64,000 nt of DNA. Source: Spirosoma montaniterrae (GTDB lineage: Bacteria > Bacteroidota > Bacteroidia > Cytophagales > Spirosomataceae). The translations under genes and the position numbers were made by a program. The notes below the pieces were generated by a model. That model was not told the DNA's origin, did no database searches, and saw only the letters and a list, made by a program, of their open reading frames with translations. Shown here piece by piece: positions 27,467-37,339 of the stretch (positions are counted from its first letter, which is position 1; each line of letters opens with the position of its first letter). The stretch is from contig NZ_CP014263.1 in the NCBI RefSeq assembly GCF_001988955.1, forward strand, positions 1,860,001-1,924,000, written 5' to 3'.

Positions 27467-28867
27467 TTGTCGATACCTATTACGTCGCCCGGATCACATG
27501 CATCCGGCCCACGGCTGTCCCGCTCCGATTTTGGCCCCGATTTTGTTTGGGGGACCGCCACAGCCGCCTACCAGATTGAAGGTGCCACCGACCGCGACGG
27601 ACGCGGGGCGTCAATCTGGGACACGTTCTGTAAACAGAAAGGCAAAATCAAAACCGGCGAACATGCCGATACTGCCTGCGAATTCTACGACCGCTACGAA
27701 TCCGACCTGCATCTGCACAAAGCACTCGGTTTCGAGAACTTTCGCTTCTCGATTTCGTGGTCGCGTGTGCTGCCCGACGGCCTGTCGCCCCTGCGCGGAG
27801 GGCGCATCAACGAAGCGGGGCTTGCTTTTTATAACCAACTGATCGACCACTGTTTATCCTTGGGAATCACGCCCTGGATTACGCTATACCACTGGGATTT
27901 GCCGCAGGCACTGGAAGACCGGGGCGGCTGGGCCAACCGCGAAATTGTGTACTGGTTTGCCGACTTTGCCGACCTCTGTACCCGCGCCTTTGGGCACAAG
28001 GTGAAGCACTGGATTATTCTGAACGAACCGCTGGCGTCGTCGGTGCTGGGCTATTTTACGGGTCAGCACGCCCCCGGTCGGCGCAGTTTTCGGAGTCTGT
28101 TACCAGTCATTCACCACACGGCACTGGCGCAGGCCGAGGGCGGACGGATGGTGCGGCAGAATATTCCTGACGCACAAATTGGCACCACCTTTTCGTGTTC
28201 GCCCGTGGAGCCGTTTTCCTCGTCAAAAGGCGACCGCGAGGCAGCCGCCCGCGTCGATGCGCTGCTCAACCGGCTGTACATCGAACCCGCACTGGGACTG
28301 GGCTACCCAACGCAGGAGTTACCCTTTCTGGCCGACATTCCCAAAAAAGTAGCCAAACCCGGCGATATGGAGCGGTTGGTGTTCAACTTTGATTTCATTG
28401 GTTTGCAACACTACTTCCGGGCCGTGGTCGAACAGTCGTATTTTATGCCTTACCTGTGGGCCAGGGAAGTTTCTCCGCTTCAGCGTCGGGTGCAAACCAT
28501 TACGGAGATGGGCTGGGAGGTGTATCCCGAAAGCATGTACCGCATTATTCAGCAGTTTTCGCAGTACGACGGCGTTCGGAATATTTACATCACCGAAAGT
28601 GGAGCCGCCTTCTACGACAGCGTTCAGCAAGGTATTGTCAACGACTCGGCCCGGCTCGATTATCACCAGAACTACCTGCAAAACGTGTTGCGGGCCAAAC
28701 AGGAAGGTTTACCCGTATCGGGCTATTTTGTCTGGACATTCATGGATAATTTTGAATGGGCCGAAGGCTACCGTCCCCGCTTCGGGCTGGTCTACGTCGA
28801 TTTCCGAACGCAGCAACGCATCGTCAAAGCATCGGGCCGCTGGTTTCAGGAATTGTTGATAGAATGA
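27467..28867 (+). CDS. GH1 beta-glucosidase
   Basis: A 466-residue family 1 glycosidase that releases glucose or related sugars from beta-glucosides. It has the N-terminal FVWGTATAAYQIEGA signature, the acid/base in ILNEP (Glu187) and the nucleophile in ITESG (Glu377; the usual form is ITENG). There is no signal peptide, so it acts in the cytoplasm. No ATG occurs in frame before the conserved domain; the best start is the TTG at 27467, just after an in-frame stop at 27446. The stop codon lies in the following TTGAATGA repeat, and the last residues (LLIE) run into it. Confidence 0.92.
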   Translation: MSIPITSPGSHASGPRLSRSDFGPDFVWGTATAAYQIEGATDRDGRGASIWDTFCKQKGKIKTGEHADTACEFYDRYESDLHLHKALGFENFRFSISWSRVLPDGLSPLRGGRINEAGLAFYNQLIDHCLSLGITPWITLYHWDLPQALEDRGGWANREIVYWFADFADLCTRAFGHKVKHWIILNEPLASSVLGYFTGQHAPGRRSFRSLLPVIHHTALAQAEGGRMVRQNIPDAQIGTTFSCSPVEPFSSSKGDREAAARVDALLNRLYIEPALGLGYPTQELPFLADIPKKVAKPGDMERLVFNFDFIGLQHYFRAVVEQSYFMPYLWAREVSPLQRRVQTITEMGWEVYPESMYRIIQQFSQYDGVRNIYITESGAAFYDSVQQGIVNDSARLDYHQNYLQNVLRAKQEGLPVSGYFVWTFMDNFEWAEGYRPRFGLVYVDFRTQQRIVKASGRWFQELLIE

Positions 28868-29008
28868 TTGAGTGGTTGAATGATTGAATGATGGAATGAT
28901 TGAATGGGGTGCAGAGGTAGTAGCCCTCATTCAATCATTCCATCATTCAATCATTCAACCACTCAATCACTCTATTATTCAATCATTCTATCATTCAACC
29001 ACTCAACC
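28863..29008. repeat. Long palindrome plus extra arm, TTGAATGA family
   Basis: The left arm has TGATTGAGTGGTTGAATGAT; the centre GGTGCAGAGGTAGTAGCC nearly matches that at 24503-24626; the right arm is followed by a further run of CAATCATTC words to 29008. It overlaps the glucosidase stop and ends 21 bp before the CoA-transferase ATG. Confidence 0.9.
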
Positions 29009-29029
29009 ATAATTACCCCCTTTCTCCCC

Positions 29030-30307
29030 ATGACTCTCCCCTTCACTACTGCTACCGAGGCTGTTTCGGCCATCCAGTCGGGCAACCGGGTGTTTATTCA
29101 TAGTGTGGCCCAAACTCCGCACGTACTTATTCGGGCAATGGTCGATCAGGCCGACCGCCTGCGCGACGTTGAACTGTGCCACATCCATACCGAAGGCCCT
29201 CTGCCCTACTTAGACGCAGCTTTGCAGGAAAGTTTTCATCCGAATGCGTTTTTCATCGGGGCCAACATGCGGAAACAGTTGGCGCAGGGCATTGGCGATT
29301 ACGTGCCGGTGTTTCTGAGCGAAGTGCCGCTGCTCTTTAGCCGGAAAGTGTTACCCATCGACGTGGCTCTGATTCAGGTGTCGCCCCCCGACGCGCACGG
29401 GTACTGTTCGCTCGGTCCGTCGGTCGATGTTTCGCTGGCGGCCATTCGGTCGGCCAAGTATGTGATTGCTCAGGTGAACCCGCGTGTGCCGCGTACTCAC
29501 GGCGACGGTCTGATTCCGGTCTCGATGCTTCATGCTGCGGTGGAGGTCGATGAGCCGTTGTACGAGGTACTGCCGGGCGCAATCAGCGAGCAGGACCGGA
29601 AAATCGGACAGTACGTAGCCAGTTTGGTAGAAGACGGAGCCACGCTGCAACTCGGCATCGGCGGCATCCCAAACGCTACCCTGGCCGAACTGATTCACCA
29701 CAAAGGCTTAGGCATTCATACCGAAATGTTTACCGACGGCATCATCGACCTTGTCGAACGGGGTGTAATCACGGGCGAACACAAAACTGTATTGCCCTAT
29801 CGGATTGTGTCGGCTTTCGTGATGGGCAGTCAGCGCGTCTATGATTTCATTGACGACAACCCCAGCGTGGCGATGAAACAGGCCAGCTACACCAACGACA
29901 CGGCCATTATCCGGCGCAACCCCAAAGTCACGGCCATCAACTCGGCCATTGAAATCGACCTGACGGGTCAGGTGTGCGCCGACACTATCGGCACCATGCA
30001 GTACTCGGGCGTGGGCGGGCAGATGGATTTTGTGCGGGGCGCGTCGCTGTCGGAAGGCGGCAAACCAATTATTGCGCTGCCGTCGGTGACGAGCAAGGGG
30101 CTAAGCAAAATCGTGCCGTTTCTAAAAGAAGGCGCGGGCGTAACCACCACCCGCGCCCACGTGCATTACATTGTGACCGAATACGGCATTGCTGATTTGT
30201 ATGGCCGCAACCTCCGCCAACGCGCCCGTTCCCTGATCAACATCGCCCACCCCGACCACCGCGAAGCCCTCGAACGTCAGGCCCACGAGCGGTTCGGGCG
30301 TTTGTGA
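29030..30307 (+). CDS. Acetyl-CoA hydrolase/CoA-transferase family protein
   Basis: A 425-residue member of the family that includes 4-hydroxybutyrate and acetate:succinate CoA-transferases. Marks are the SPPDAHGYCSLGPSVD loop, the GIGGIPNA glycine motif, GLGIHTEMFTDG with the candidate catalytic Glu232, and AIEIDLTGQVCADTIG...YSGVGGQMDF. It probably moves CoA between short-chain acids. The ATG at 29030 is the natural start; the open frame continues upstream only because the repeat is open in this frame. The acceptor acid cannot be read. Confidence 0.9.
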   Translation: MTLPFTTATEAVSAIQSGNRVFIHSVAQTPHVLIRAMVDQADRLRDVELCHIHTEGPLPYLDAALQESFHPNAFFIGANMRKQLAQGIGDYVPVFLSEVPLLFSRKVLPIDVALIQVSPPDAHGYCSLGPSVDVSLAAIRSAKYVIAQVNPRVPRTHGDGLIPVSMLHAAVEVDEPLYEVLPGAISEQDRKIGQYVASLVEDGATLQLGIGGIPNATLAELIHHKGLGIHTEMFTDGIIDLVERGVITGEHKTVLPYRIVSAFVMGSQRVYDFIDDNPSVAMKQASYTNDTAIIRRNPKVTAINSAIEIDLTGQVCADTIGTMQYSGVGGQMDFVRGASLSEGGKPIIALPSVTSKGLSKIVPFLKEGAGVTTTRAHVHYIVTEYGIADLYGRNLRQRARSLINIAHPDHREALERQAHERFGRL

Positions 30308-30310
30308 AAG

Positions 30311-33300
30311 TTAGAGTTTGAGGACGCGTTTAGTAGCTGTTTTATCGCCTACCCGGATGCGAAGCAGGTACGCTCCTGCTGCTTGCTGATCGAGCGGCAA
30401 CGTAGTTGTTTCGCGCCGGATGTCTGTCCGCAAAATCGCCCGCCCACTGGCGTCAAGCAGTTCTGCATAAGCCGACTGCGTAGCCGAAAGCCCACGCACC
30501 GCTACGGTCAGTGCCGAGGTGGCTGGCACTGGATAAACCGAAAGGCTTTCGGCCAGTGTTGGGTCGTCAACGCCCAGCAACGGCGATACAGTGATCACAA
30601 TCAAGTTTTTATTGATAGCGTTGTTGCCGCAGACATTGCTTACGCCTGTCAGATAGTAGGCTGTGGTCCTTAGCGGCATCACGTCAAACTGGTAGGGGTT
30701 TACGTCGGTCTGAACCGAGCGAATTTCGCCTGTTCCCGTAGCCGAACTATCGCGGTAAGAAAATATCCAGGGCGCATCGCCCGTTAGTGCAACGGATAGT
30801 TTGGCCGTTTCGCCTTCGTAAATTGACTGCGTACCTGTTAAGGTAGCTGTAGCAATCGGTCTGACAGTCAGGCGGGTTGGGCTTATAGTACCATAAATCG
30901 GAATTTTCGGGTTGGTTGCCATGACCCGAACCCAGTACGTTCCGGTCGCTACTGTTGTTGGCATTATGCCCGTTATCCGCCCGTTTAATGCAATAGCATT
31001 TGCCATATCCATAAAATTGGCCCTATTTGAATCAGAATCAACTTTAGCTAATTGCAATTTGAAAATACTGCCCGGATTAAACGACCCGGTAGTGGTATAG
31101 TCGATTGCTACACTGGTTCCAACACAAACTGAGTTCGACACCGAAGCCAGCGTTTGAATCGTAGGTATCAACACCGTTATGGTAGCACTACCTAACGCTT
31201 GCCCTACTCCACACCGGTTTGTTACTTCCACAACCTGATAGGTCGTTGTGCGTTCGGGCAAAACCAAAATCGTTGTGTCTTTGGTAGCCGTTCCGGTAAT
31301 TTCCGCAGATAGCCGATAACGGTAAGGACCGACACCAGCAAAGGTCAGTTTTAGGGGTACTTCCAGCCCCAGATTAGTTGTTGCGCTTCCGCCAACAGCA
31401 AGCGACGGCGTCGTTTGCACAAAAACCCGAATGACAACCCGTGGGCTTTCGCAGCCGTTGTTCCCGGTTTGCGTGACGTAATACACATTCCCATCTGCAT
31501 TCGAGGTAGGCGTTGATGTAGATGGTACGGGCGCATTGGCTGATGTGGCTCCGCTCGGGTCGGTCCATTTCAGATTCGTACCTGTGGCGTCAAGTGGTTG
31601 GGCCGTAGTACCCTGGCATAATTCGAGGGTGGTCTTCGGCACGATTGGCGTGGGCGTGGTCAGCACATTGACCGACAGCGTTGCGCGTGGCCCCTCGCAA
31701 CCATCAACCGTTTGCGACACCTGATAGCTAAAGGCAGCTCCTTTTTCGGTGTTGATGATGGGCGTTTCGTTAAATCGATTTCCCTCCGGGTTGTACCATT
31801 TGAGATCGACTCCGGTAGCCGTTACTGGCTCAGGTTTGGCGAACTGGCAAATATCGCGTTGTGTAACACCCGGCGCAGGCGGCAATGGTTTCACCGTGGC
31901 AGTGAGCGTAGCGCGTGGCCCTTCGCAGCCGTCGAGCGTTTGGCTCACGTAATAAGTAGTCTGGCCTGACTGGTTTGTATTAATAGTAGGGGCCATACCC
32001 GCTCCCGTTCCGCCCGTGTTGGTGGTGTACCAAAGCAAGTTCTGCCCCGATGCAGTTACTGTTTGTGCATTTGCGTTTTGGCAAACTGTCACTGCCGAAG
32101 TTCCCGGTGCACCGGGGGTGGGCTTCGTAGTAATTTTAATGTCGACGCGCCCACTTTCACAATTCTCAACGGTTTGGGTCACGAAATAACTTACCGTACC
32201 GGGCGTGTCGGTCGAAGGAGTCGGGGCTGTATCGCTGCGTTTTCCGCTTGCATCATACCATGTCAACGCATTACCCGTGGCTTTCAGCGCGGTAGCAGCG
32301 TCTTTCTGGCAGTAGCTGTAAGCCGTAATGGCACTGGGCAAAGTAGGCGCAGGAGTTATTTTCACGGTAAAGCTACTCCGCCCGCCCTCGCAGCCGTTGA
32401 TGCTCTGGCTAACATAATATGTAAAACTGCCCGGCTCTTTTGTATCGGGCGTAACGGTACTTCCCATCGATGCTCCCCCCGATGCATCACGATACCATTT
32501 TAGGTTCTGCCCGGTAGCCACAACCGGCAGAGCCTGCGTATACTGGCAATATGGCCCAGCCGGTTCAACTTTCGGCAAATCAGGCGTTGCATAGACCGTC
32601 ACGGGCAAAACCGCCCGTCGACTCTCACAGCCATCTAACGACTGACTGACGTAATAGCTGTTCTGGCTGGCCTGTGACGTACTGACGACGGGAGCCGCAA
32701 CCGAGCCAGTGCCACCCTCCTGGCTGTTGTACCAAAGCAGGTTTTGGCCCGTTGCCCGCAACACCGGAGCCGTTTCCTGCTGGCAAGCCGTTACGGGCGA
32801 TGCGTCGGGAGCGGCTGGCGTGGGTTTAATGACAACCTCGATAGACGTTCGCTCACTTTCGCAATCGTTTAGTTGCTGGGCTACATAGTAGTTGAGTGTT
32901 CCGGCATTAGCGGTTTCGGGTGTCGATGCCACAGTTGAACCTTTACCGCCCGTTGCACTCGTGCCATACCAAACCAATGACGCCCCGCTGGTTGCCGACG
33001 CATTCAGCGGTTCAGCTTTTTGTCCCTGACACCACGAGAGCGATTTTACGGAAGCGGTAGCTTTATCAGGTCGTGGTTTTATCGTAACAACCAACTGATT
33101 ATGTGGATTTAAGCTGGCTGGGCAACCGTCTAAATAGGTCATGAACCCTAAAGTAGCCGTGCCTGCCTTATCAGTTTTCGGAGTTGGAGAATTAGTAGAG
33201 GTCTCCAGATCAATATCGCCTGACAGTTTAATTACACTCAACGTGATATTGGCTGGTAGCGGCTTTACGCCATACTCAACAATTGGCTTTGCCTGACTAC

Positions 33301-34888
33301 CCACGCAGTATTCGATCTTACCCCAAAGACTATTCACACTACTATACACATTAATCGGTTCGGCATAAACGTTGGCTTTAGGCTTAATAATCAACCTAAC
33401 TTCGCTGCTTCGGCTTTCGCAGCCATTCAACACCTGCGTAACCCGGTAAATGGTTGTGCTGGGAAAACCGGGCTTGGGAACTACAAACGAGCTAAGCGAC
33501 CGATCAACATACTGAGCCGGGCGACCAGCTTCGTCGTATAGTTTTGTAACGGCATCTGCCGAACTGGCCGTTACCGATATGAGACTGGTGATATTATTTG
33601 ACCCGTCGGCCTTCTGACAGTTGACAACTTCAGGCAGCACAGTTGGTGCATTGGGTGCTTTTTTTACTTCTACCGTAATTTCAGCCCGTTCACCTTCGCA
33701 ATCGTTAACCCTCTGAGCCACATAGTATTTGAACGTTCCAGCGTTAGTAGTTGCCGGGCGCGACGCATTTGCCGACCCGGTGCCACCCGTTGCATCGGTG
33801 CCATACCATACTAACGAGGCTTCGCTTGCTGTGACCGACGCGCTAAGTGGGTCACTTGTCTGATACTGGCACAGCGAAACGGTGCTTGCCGGAACCGCTG
33901 GTTTGACAGGTCGAGCCGTAACATTGACGAAAAGAGTTGTTCGTGTTGTCGGTTCACTATTGCATCCTCGCTGGTCATTGGAGATAAACCTCATTGTATA
34001 GGTAGTTGACCCAGGATTCTTGGTATCAGGTACCGGAGGTTCCATAGTGATGTTCTGGTCACGTTCATAAGCCACTCTGTAGTTTTCAGGAGCAGGACCG
34101 TGTCCATTTTGGTTGAGCGGGAGAGCTACATCATTTTGACAGTATGAAAGTCTGCCATGCAATCCTCCTATCGGATTAGCTGGTGAAGGACCGCTCCCAG
34201 GTTTATAGAGTGTTCTCAGGACAATAGGCACTTTCTCGCTCTCACACCCATCCACCGTTTGTGTGGCGTAGTATGTGGTTTCATTCACAGGATACACGAA
34301 AGCGGGCGTATTGTAATAAGGTTTTGTAAGCTCAAAATTCCCAGCGTGAGCTATATAATTGCCTACCGCTTCGCCACTCTGATTATACAGTTTTGGGATA
34401 GCACCCTGAATTGTAGGAACCATAATCCAAGCGGTTAACTCATTCATCGAGCCACCCCCTCTACGTTCACAAGTGGTTTGAACAAAATTAGGCTTTGGCG
34501 CAGCCGGTTTTGCTTTGATAGTCAGCACAGTTGGACTTGGCGTACCAATCACTGCCGGGCTGCTTGACACAACGCGAACCCGGTAGGTTGTTCCAGCCGC
34601 ATGACTAGCTGGAATATTGGCAACAATAGTAAATAGATTCTTCTTACTATCGTATATGAGCGACTTTCTTTCAAGATTTTTGTAGTCCCCCCCATCTGAA
34701 AGTTGCACTGTAAAAACGTTGTCTGAGCCATAAGACAGCCCGGCATTAAAAGGTACAGTGAGTGGCGAACCGGGACACACCGATTCTACTGGAAGTTCTA
34801 ACGTACTGATTGGTAGCTGCGCCCACACCTCGGAACAGAGCGACGAGATTATCAGAAAAAGCAGGGTAATAGATAGACGTTGAGTCAT
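30311..34888 (-). CDS. Giant T9SS-secreted Ig-like repeat protein
   Basis: A 1525-residue cell-surface protein: signal peptide (MTQRLSITLLFLIISSLCSEVWA), about a dozen degenerate repeats of 75-85 residues, and a C-terminal type IX sorting domain (SLSVYPVPATSALTV ... ATKRVLKL). Each repeat has a strand pair ending YYVxQxxxxCES/EGxR and a CQ...A...LxWY motif, so one Cys pair per repeat may cross-link it. This is the Ig-like repeat type of Cytophagales gliding and adhesion proteins. Repeat divergence at DNA level argues against recent expansion. A -7 box TATTTTTG lies at 34920-34927. The CoA transferase is convergent, 3 bp away. Confidence 0.88.
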   Translation of the reverse strand: MTQRLSITLLFLIISSLCSEVWAQLPISTLELPVESVCPGSPLTVPFNAGLSYGSDNVFTVQLSDGGDYKNLERKSLIYDSKKNLFTIVANIPASHAAGTTYRVRVVSSSPAVIGTPSPTVLTIKAKPAAPKPNFVQTTCERRGGGSMNELTAWIMVPTIQGAIPKLYNQSGEAVGNYIAHAGNFELTKPYYNTPAFVYPVNETTYYATQTVDGCESEKVPIVLRTLYKPGSGPSPANPIGGLHGRLSYCQNDVALPLNQNGHGPAPENYRVAYERDQNITMEPPVPDTKNPGSTTYTMRFISNDQRGCNSEPTTRTTLFVNVTARPVKPAVPASTVSLCQYQTSDPLSASVTASEASLVWYGTDATGGTGSANASRPATTNAGTFKYYVAQRVNDCEGERAEITVEVKKAPNAPTVLPEVVNCQKADGSNNITSLISVTASSADAVTKLYDEAGRPAQYVDRSLSSFVVPKPGFPSTTIYRVTQVLNGCESRSSEVRLIIKPKANVYAEPINVYSSVNSLWGKIEYCVGSQAKPIVEYGVKPLPANITLSVIKLSGDIDLETSTNSPTPKTDKAGTATLGFMTYLDGCPASLNPHNQLVVTIKPRPDKATASVKSLSWCQGQKAEPLNASATSGASLVWYGTSATGGKGSTVASTPETANAGTLNYYVAQQLNDCESERTSIEVVIKPTPAAPDASPVTACQQETAPVLRATGQNLLWYNSQEGGTGSVAAPVVSTSQASQNSYYVSQSLDGCESRRAVLPVTVYATPDLPKVEPAGPYCQYTQALPVVATGQNLKWYRDASGGASMGSTVTPDTKEPGSFTYYVSQSINGCEGGRSSFTVKITPAPTLPSAITAYSYCQKDAATALKATGNALTWYDASGKRSDTAPTPSTDTPGTVSYFVTQTVENCESGRVDIKITTKPTPGAPGTSAVTVCQNANAQTVTASGQNLLWYTTNTGGTGAGMAPTINTNQSGQTTYYVSQTLDGCEGPRATLTATVKPLPPAPGVTQRDICQFAKPEPVTATGVDLKWYNPEGNRFNETPIINTEKGAAFSYQVSQTVDGCEGPRATLSVNVLTTPTPIVPKTTLELCQGTTAQPLDATGTNLKWTDPSGATSANAPVPSTSTPTSNADGNVYYVTQTGNNGCESPRVVIRVFVQTTPSLAVGGSATTNLGLEVPLKLTFAGVGPYRYRLSAEITGTATKDTTILVLPERTTTYQVVEVTNRCGVGQALGSATITVLIPTIQTLASVSNSVCVGTSVAIDYTTTGSFNPGSIFKLQLAKVDSDSNRANFMDMANAIALNGRITGIMPTTVATGTYWVRVMATNPKIPIYGTISPTRLTVRPIATATLTGTQSIYEGETAKLSVALTGDAPWIFSYRDSSATGTGEIRSVQTDVNPYQFDVMPLRTTAYYLTGVSNVCGNNAINKNLIVITVSPLLGVDDPTLAESLSVYPVPATSALTVAVRGLSATQSAYAELLDASGRAILRTDIRRETTTLPLDQQAAGAYLLRIRVGDKTATKRVLKL

Positions 34889-35255
34889 ACGTAGAATAAG
34901 ATAAAAAGTTGAACAGTTTCAAAAATACGTACACTTACTGTTTTACCCAACCACGTTTATCAATTAAATGTAATAATTGATTTTTCGGTAGCTACCTGAA
35001 TGAATAAGTGTGTCTGCCATCTACACGGAGCAATAGAAAGCCTTGCCATAGTGGTGTCTTGGCTTAATCAGTGAAAACAGGAAAAGGTGAATGATTTTTC
35101 TGACAGAAATAATAATTATATTTCAATTACCTAATAATCAACACTTTACACTCTAACTATTACTCCAATATCTCGGCCAGCACGGTTTCAAAACCCACCA
35201 GCACAGTCTCGCACGACAGCGTTTCGGTAAATGCTCTGGTTTCGACGGATAACCT
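34889..35255. other. AT-rich intergenic region
   Basis: About 365 bp without a clear gene. The left part holds the -7 box TATTTTTG (minus, 34920-34927) of the T9SS protein gene; the middle is AT-rich. At 35160-35255 the minus strand stays open for 31 codons in frame with, and just after, the stop of the acyltransferase gene. Confidence 0.5.
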
Positions 35256-36410
35256 TCACACATACCGCAGCCAGCCAATTTCGGGGTGGGCGGCTTTGTA
35301 GCGGCCATACCAGCGGCAGAGCGGATACAGAGCCAGCACTAACCCCGCCCAGACCAGATACACCCCGCCCAGCGAAATACCCGCACCCGACGGTCGACCA
35401 AAGTTGAGCGGGCCGCTGGGGATGTCGGCCCCGGTGTAGCCTTGTAAAAAAACCATTGCCAGCATGAGCAGATGCACAGCGTACCAGTGCAGAATGTAAT
35501 AAAACATTGGCACTTTCCCATACACTATCAACCACTGCGTCAACGCGTTACGGCTCCGCTCTGCCGCTGCCAGCACCAGTAATGCAAGCCCCAGCATCAG
35601 CAGCGTGTACAGCAGCGAAGGCGGATATTTACTTACGTTCAGGAGAGACAGCATGGTAAACACCGTGTCTGTCTGAACGGCCCAGCGTTTCGGATCGCCG
35701 TAACTGTTCTGTAGCCGGAGCATAGCAAACAGAGCCAGGAAAATCCCGCCCAAATACCATAAGACTTTTTGGCGCGTTTCGGAATCCTGATAAAAAACAG
35801 GGCCAAGCGCATAGCCCAACAGCATAATTCCCAGCCAGGGAATCAGCGGATAACTAACGACCACCGTCAGGGCCGGGCTAACCGCAAAGAGGTTTACGCC
35901 AAAGAGTAACGACCAGCCGAAACGCGCCACCGGGTCGGTAAACGGGGCCGGAGGCAATAGGCCATGCCCGGCCACGATGATAACGCCGAGTATAGCCACC
36001 CACCAGACGGGCAGTTTCGATATGACCGACAACAGTACCAGCCCGCCCCCAATGGCAAAAATGACCTGCAATAGAATGGTACGAAACTGAATATCGAACC
36101 AGAATGCAAAGTTGATGACGGTCAATTCCAGCAGAATAAGCACCAGCCCCCTTTTCAGCAGAAACCACCGGGTTGTTTTGCCATTTCGTTTCTGCAACGA
36201 CAGGTAAGCCGACGTTCCCGATAAAAACACGAACGTGGGGGCGCAGAGGTGCGTAATCCAGCGCGTCAGAAACAGGGCGGGCGTGGTAGTGGCAAGGTCG
36301 GTAGGGTCCTGCGTCATAGCGGGCGTATGCAGCAGGTCGCGCACGTGGTCGAGGGCCATAACGACCATTACTAAGCTACGCGTGACGTCGATACTCTGGA
36401 TGCGGTTCAT
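35256..36410 (-). CDS. Multi-pass acyltransferase (DUF1624/HGSNAT-like)
   Basis: A 384-residue integral membrane protein with about ten helices. The N-terminus IDVTRSLVMVVMALDHVRDLL, with Asp and His at the membrane face, and the PTFVFLSGTSAYL motif fit the heparan-alpha-glucosaminide N-acetyltransferase family (DUF1624), which acetylates terminal glucosamine across a membrane. Bacterial members probably decorate glycans. Its start overlaps the stop of the DUF1080 gene by 4 bp (ATGA), so the two are translationally coupled. A polysaccharide-handling role for this run (acyltransferase, DUF1080, Kelch) is inferred. Confidence 0.82.
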   Translation of the reverse strand: MNRIQSIDVTRSLVMVVMALDHVRDLLHTPAMTQDPTDLATTTPALFLTRWITHLCAPTFVFLSGTSAYLSLQKRNGKTTRWFLLKRGLVLILLELTVINFAFWFDIQFRTILLQVIFAIGGGLVLLSVISKLPVWWVAILGVIIVAGHGLLPPAPFTDPVARFGWSLLFGVNLFAVSPALTVVVSYPLIPWLGIMLLGYALGPVFYQDSETRQKVLWYLGGIFLALFAMLRLQNSYGDPKRWAVQTDTVFTMLSLLNVSKYPPSLLYTLLMLGLALLVLAAAERSRNALTQWLIVYGKVPMFYYILHWYAVHLLMLAMVFLQGYTGADIPSGPLNFGRPSGAGISLGGVYLVWAGLVLALYPLCRWYGRYKAAHPEIGWLRYV

Positions 36411-37324
36411 TTTTTATACCAGCATTGCGTAGTATCTGACTTTACGTAGTACGACTTGTAATTCAACGCTTTAGGGTCGGTACAGCCTTTCAGATTCAGG
36501 ATTTCGACGCGCCGGAAATCAATCGGGTGGCTCTCGGCCTGAAGCGCGATGTAGCCTTCGCCCAGTGGCGTATTCTGGCGGCTCATCCAGTAATCGGCGT
36601 TATCGACACCGGCCTGTTTCCAGCCATAAATGGCACTCACAAAGCCCCCGCCCACTTCGGGCCGCTGATAGGTCAGCACCGTATCGCCCTCCACGACGTG
36701 ATGCACCACCGAGTCGCCCAGAACGATGGCTTCGGCAGTTACCCATTGGTCGCCGTCGTAGGTTTTTGAGTCGGAGTCGATGCAGTGATTCGAGTTTAGT
36801 TTGCCATCCATAAAGACCTGCGTACCGGGGGTGCAGAGATTACCCGTGTGCCGTGCTCCCTTGCCCAGTCCGCCCAGCAACTGCACCTCCAGCGACACCG
36901 GAAAATCCTGCTTCATCGATAAACTCTGCGCCGACTGCGAATGCACCATCACGCCACTATTTCGCACGTTCCAGGGTGCCCCGCCTTTAGTTTGATCGCC
37001 CACGAAACGATAGGTGAACCGGACGATGTAGTGCGAAAAGGGTTTGTTGTAATACAGATGCCCGTATTTACCATCAAACTTGTCGTACTCGTCATACCGA
37101 ATCCGCAGGATACCGTTTTCGACCCGGAACGTGTTTTTGTAGTTGTCGTTGAGCGGTTGTCCGGCAATTTTAATGTCCCAGCCCGTCAGGTCTTTACCAT
37201 TGAAAAGCGGCTCCCACTCGCGCTTGTCGGGTTGCGCCATTACTGACAACGTGGCCCAGAAGCAGCAGGTTAGTGTAAACAGGATTTTAAAACAATCCGT
37301 GTTCATCAGTCGCATCCGTATCAT
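36407..37324 (-). CDS. DUF1080 protein (3-keto-disaccharide hydrolase family)
   Basis: A 305-residue exported protein with the DUF1080 concanavalin-like fold: EWEPLFNGKDLTGWDIKI at the start, PFSHYIVRFTYRF and NSGVMVH in the core, and ESHPIDFRRVEILNL at the end, then a C-terminal extension with paired Cys (GCTDPKALNYKSYY). Some members hydrolyse 3-keto sugars. The signal peptide is preceded by MIRMRLMNTD, encoded by a CACGGAT-family repeat; an internal ATG gives MNTDCFKILFTLTCCFW and may be the real start. It is 15 bp after the Kelch gene and overlaps the acyltransferase start. Confidence 0.88.
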   Translation of the reverse strand: MIRMRLMNTDCFKILFTLTCCFWATLSVMAQPDKREWEPLFNGKDLTGWDIKIAGQPLNDNYKNTFRVENGILRIRYDEYDKFDGKYGHLYYNKPFSHYIVRFTYRFVGDQTKGGAPWNVRNSGVMVHSQSAQSLSMKQDFPVSLEVQLLGGLGKGARHTGNLCTPGTQVFMDGKLNSNHCIDSDSKTYDGDQWVTAEAIVLGDSVVHHVVEGDTVLTYQRPEVGGGFVSAIYGWKQAGVDNADYWMSRQNTPLGEGYIALQAESHPIDFRRVEILNLKGCTDPKALNYKSYYVKSDTTQCWYKK

Positions 37325-37333
37325 CCGTGTTCC
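37292..37333. repeat. CACGGAT-family repeat arm over the DUF1080 start
   Basis: CAATCCGTGTTCATCAGTCG followed by CATCCGTATCATCCGTGTTC uses the same words as the palindrome at 9922-10021 but is one-sided. It covers the gap between the Kelch and DUF1080 genes and the first codons of the latter. Confidence 0.7.
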
Positions 37334-37339
37334 AATTTA

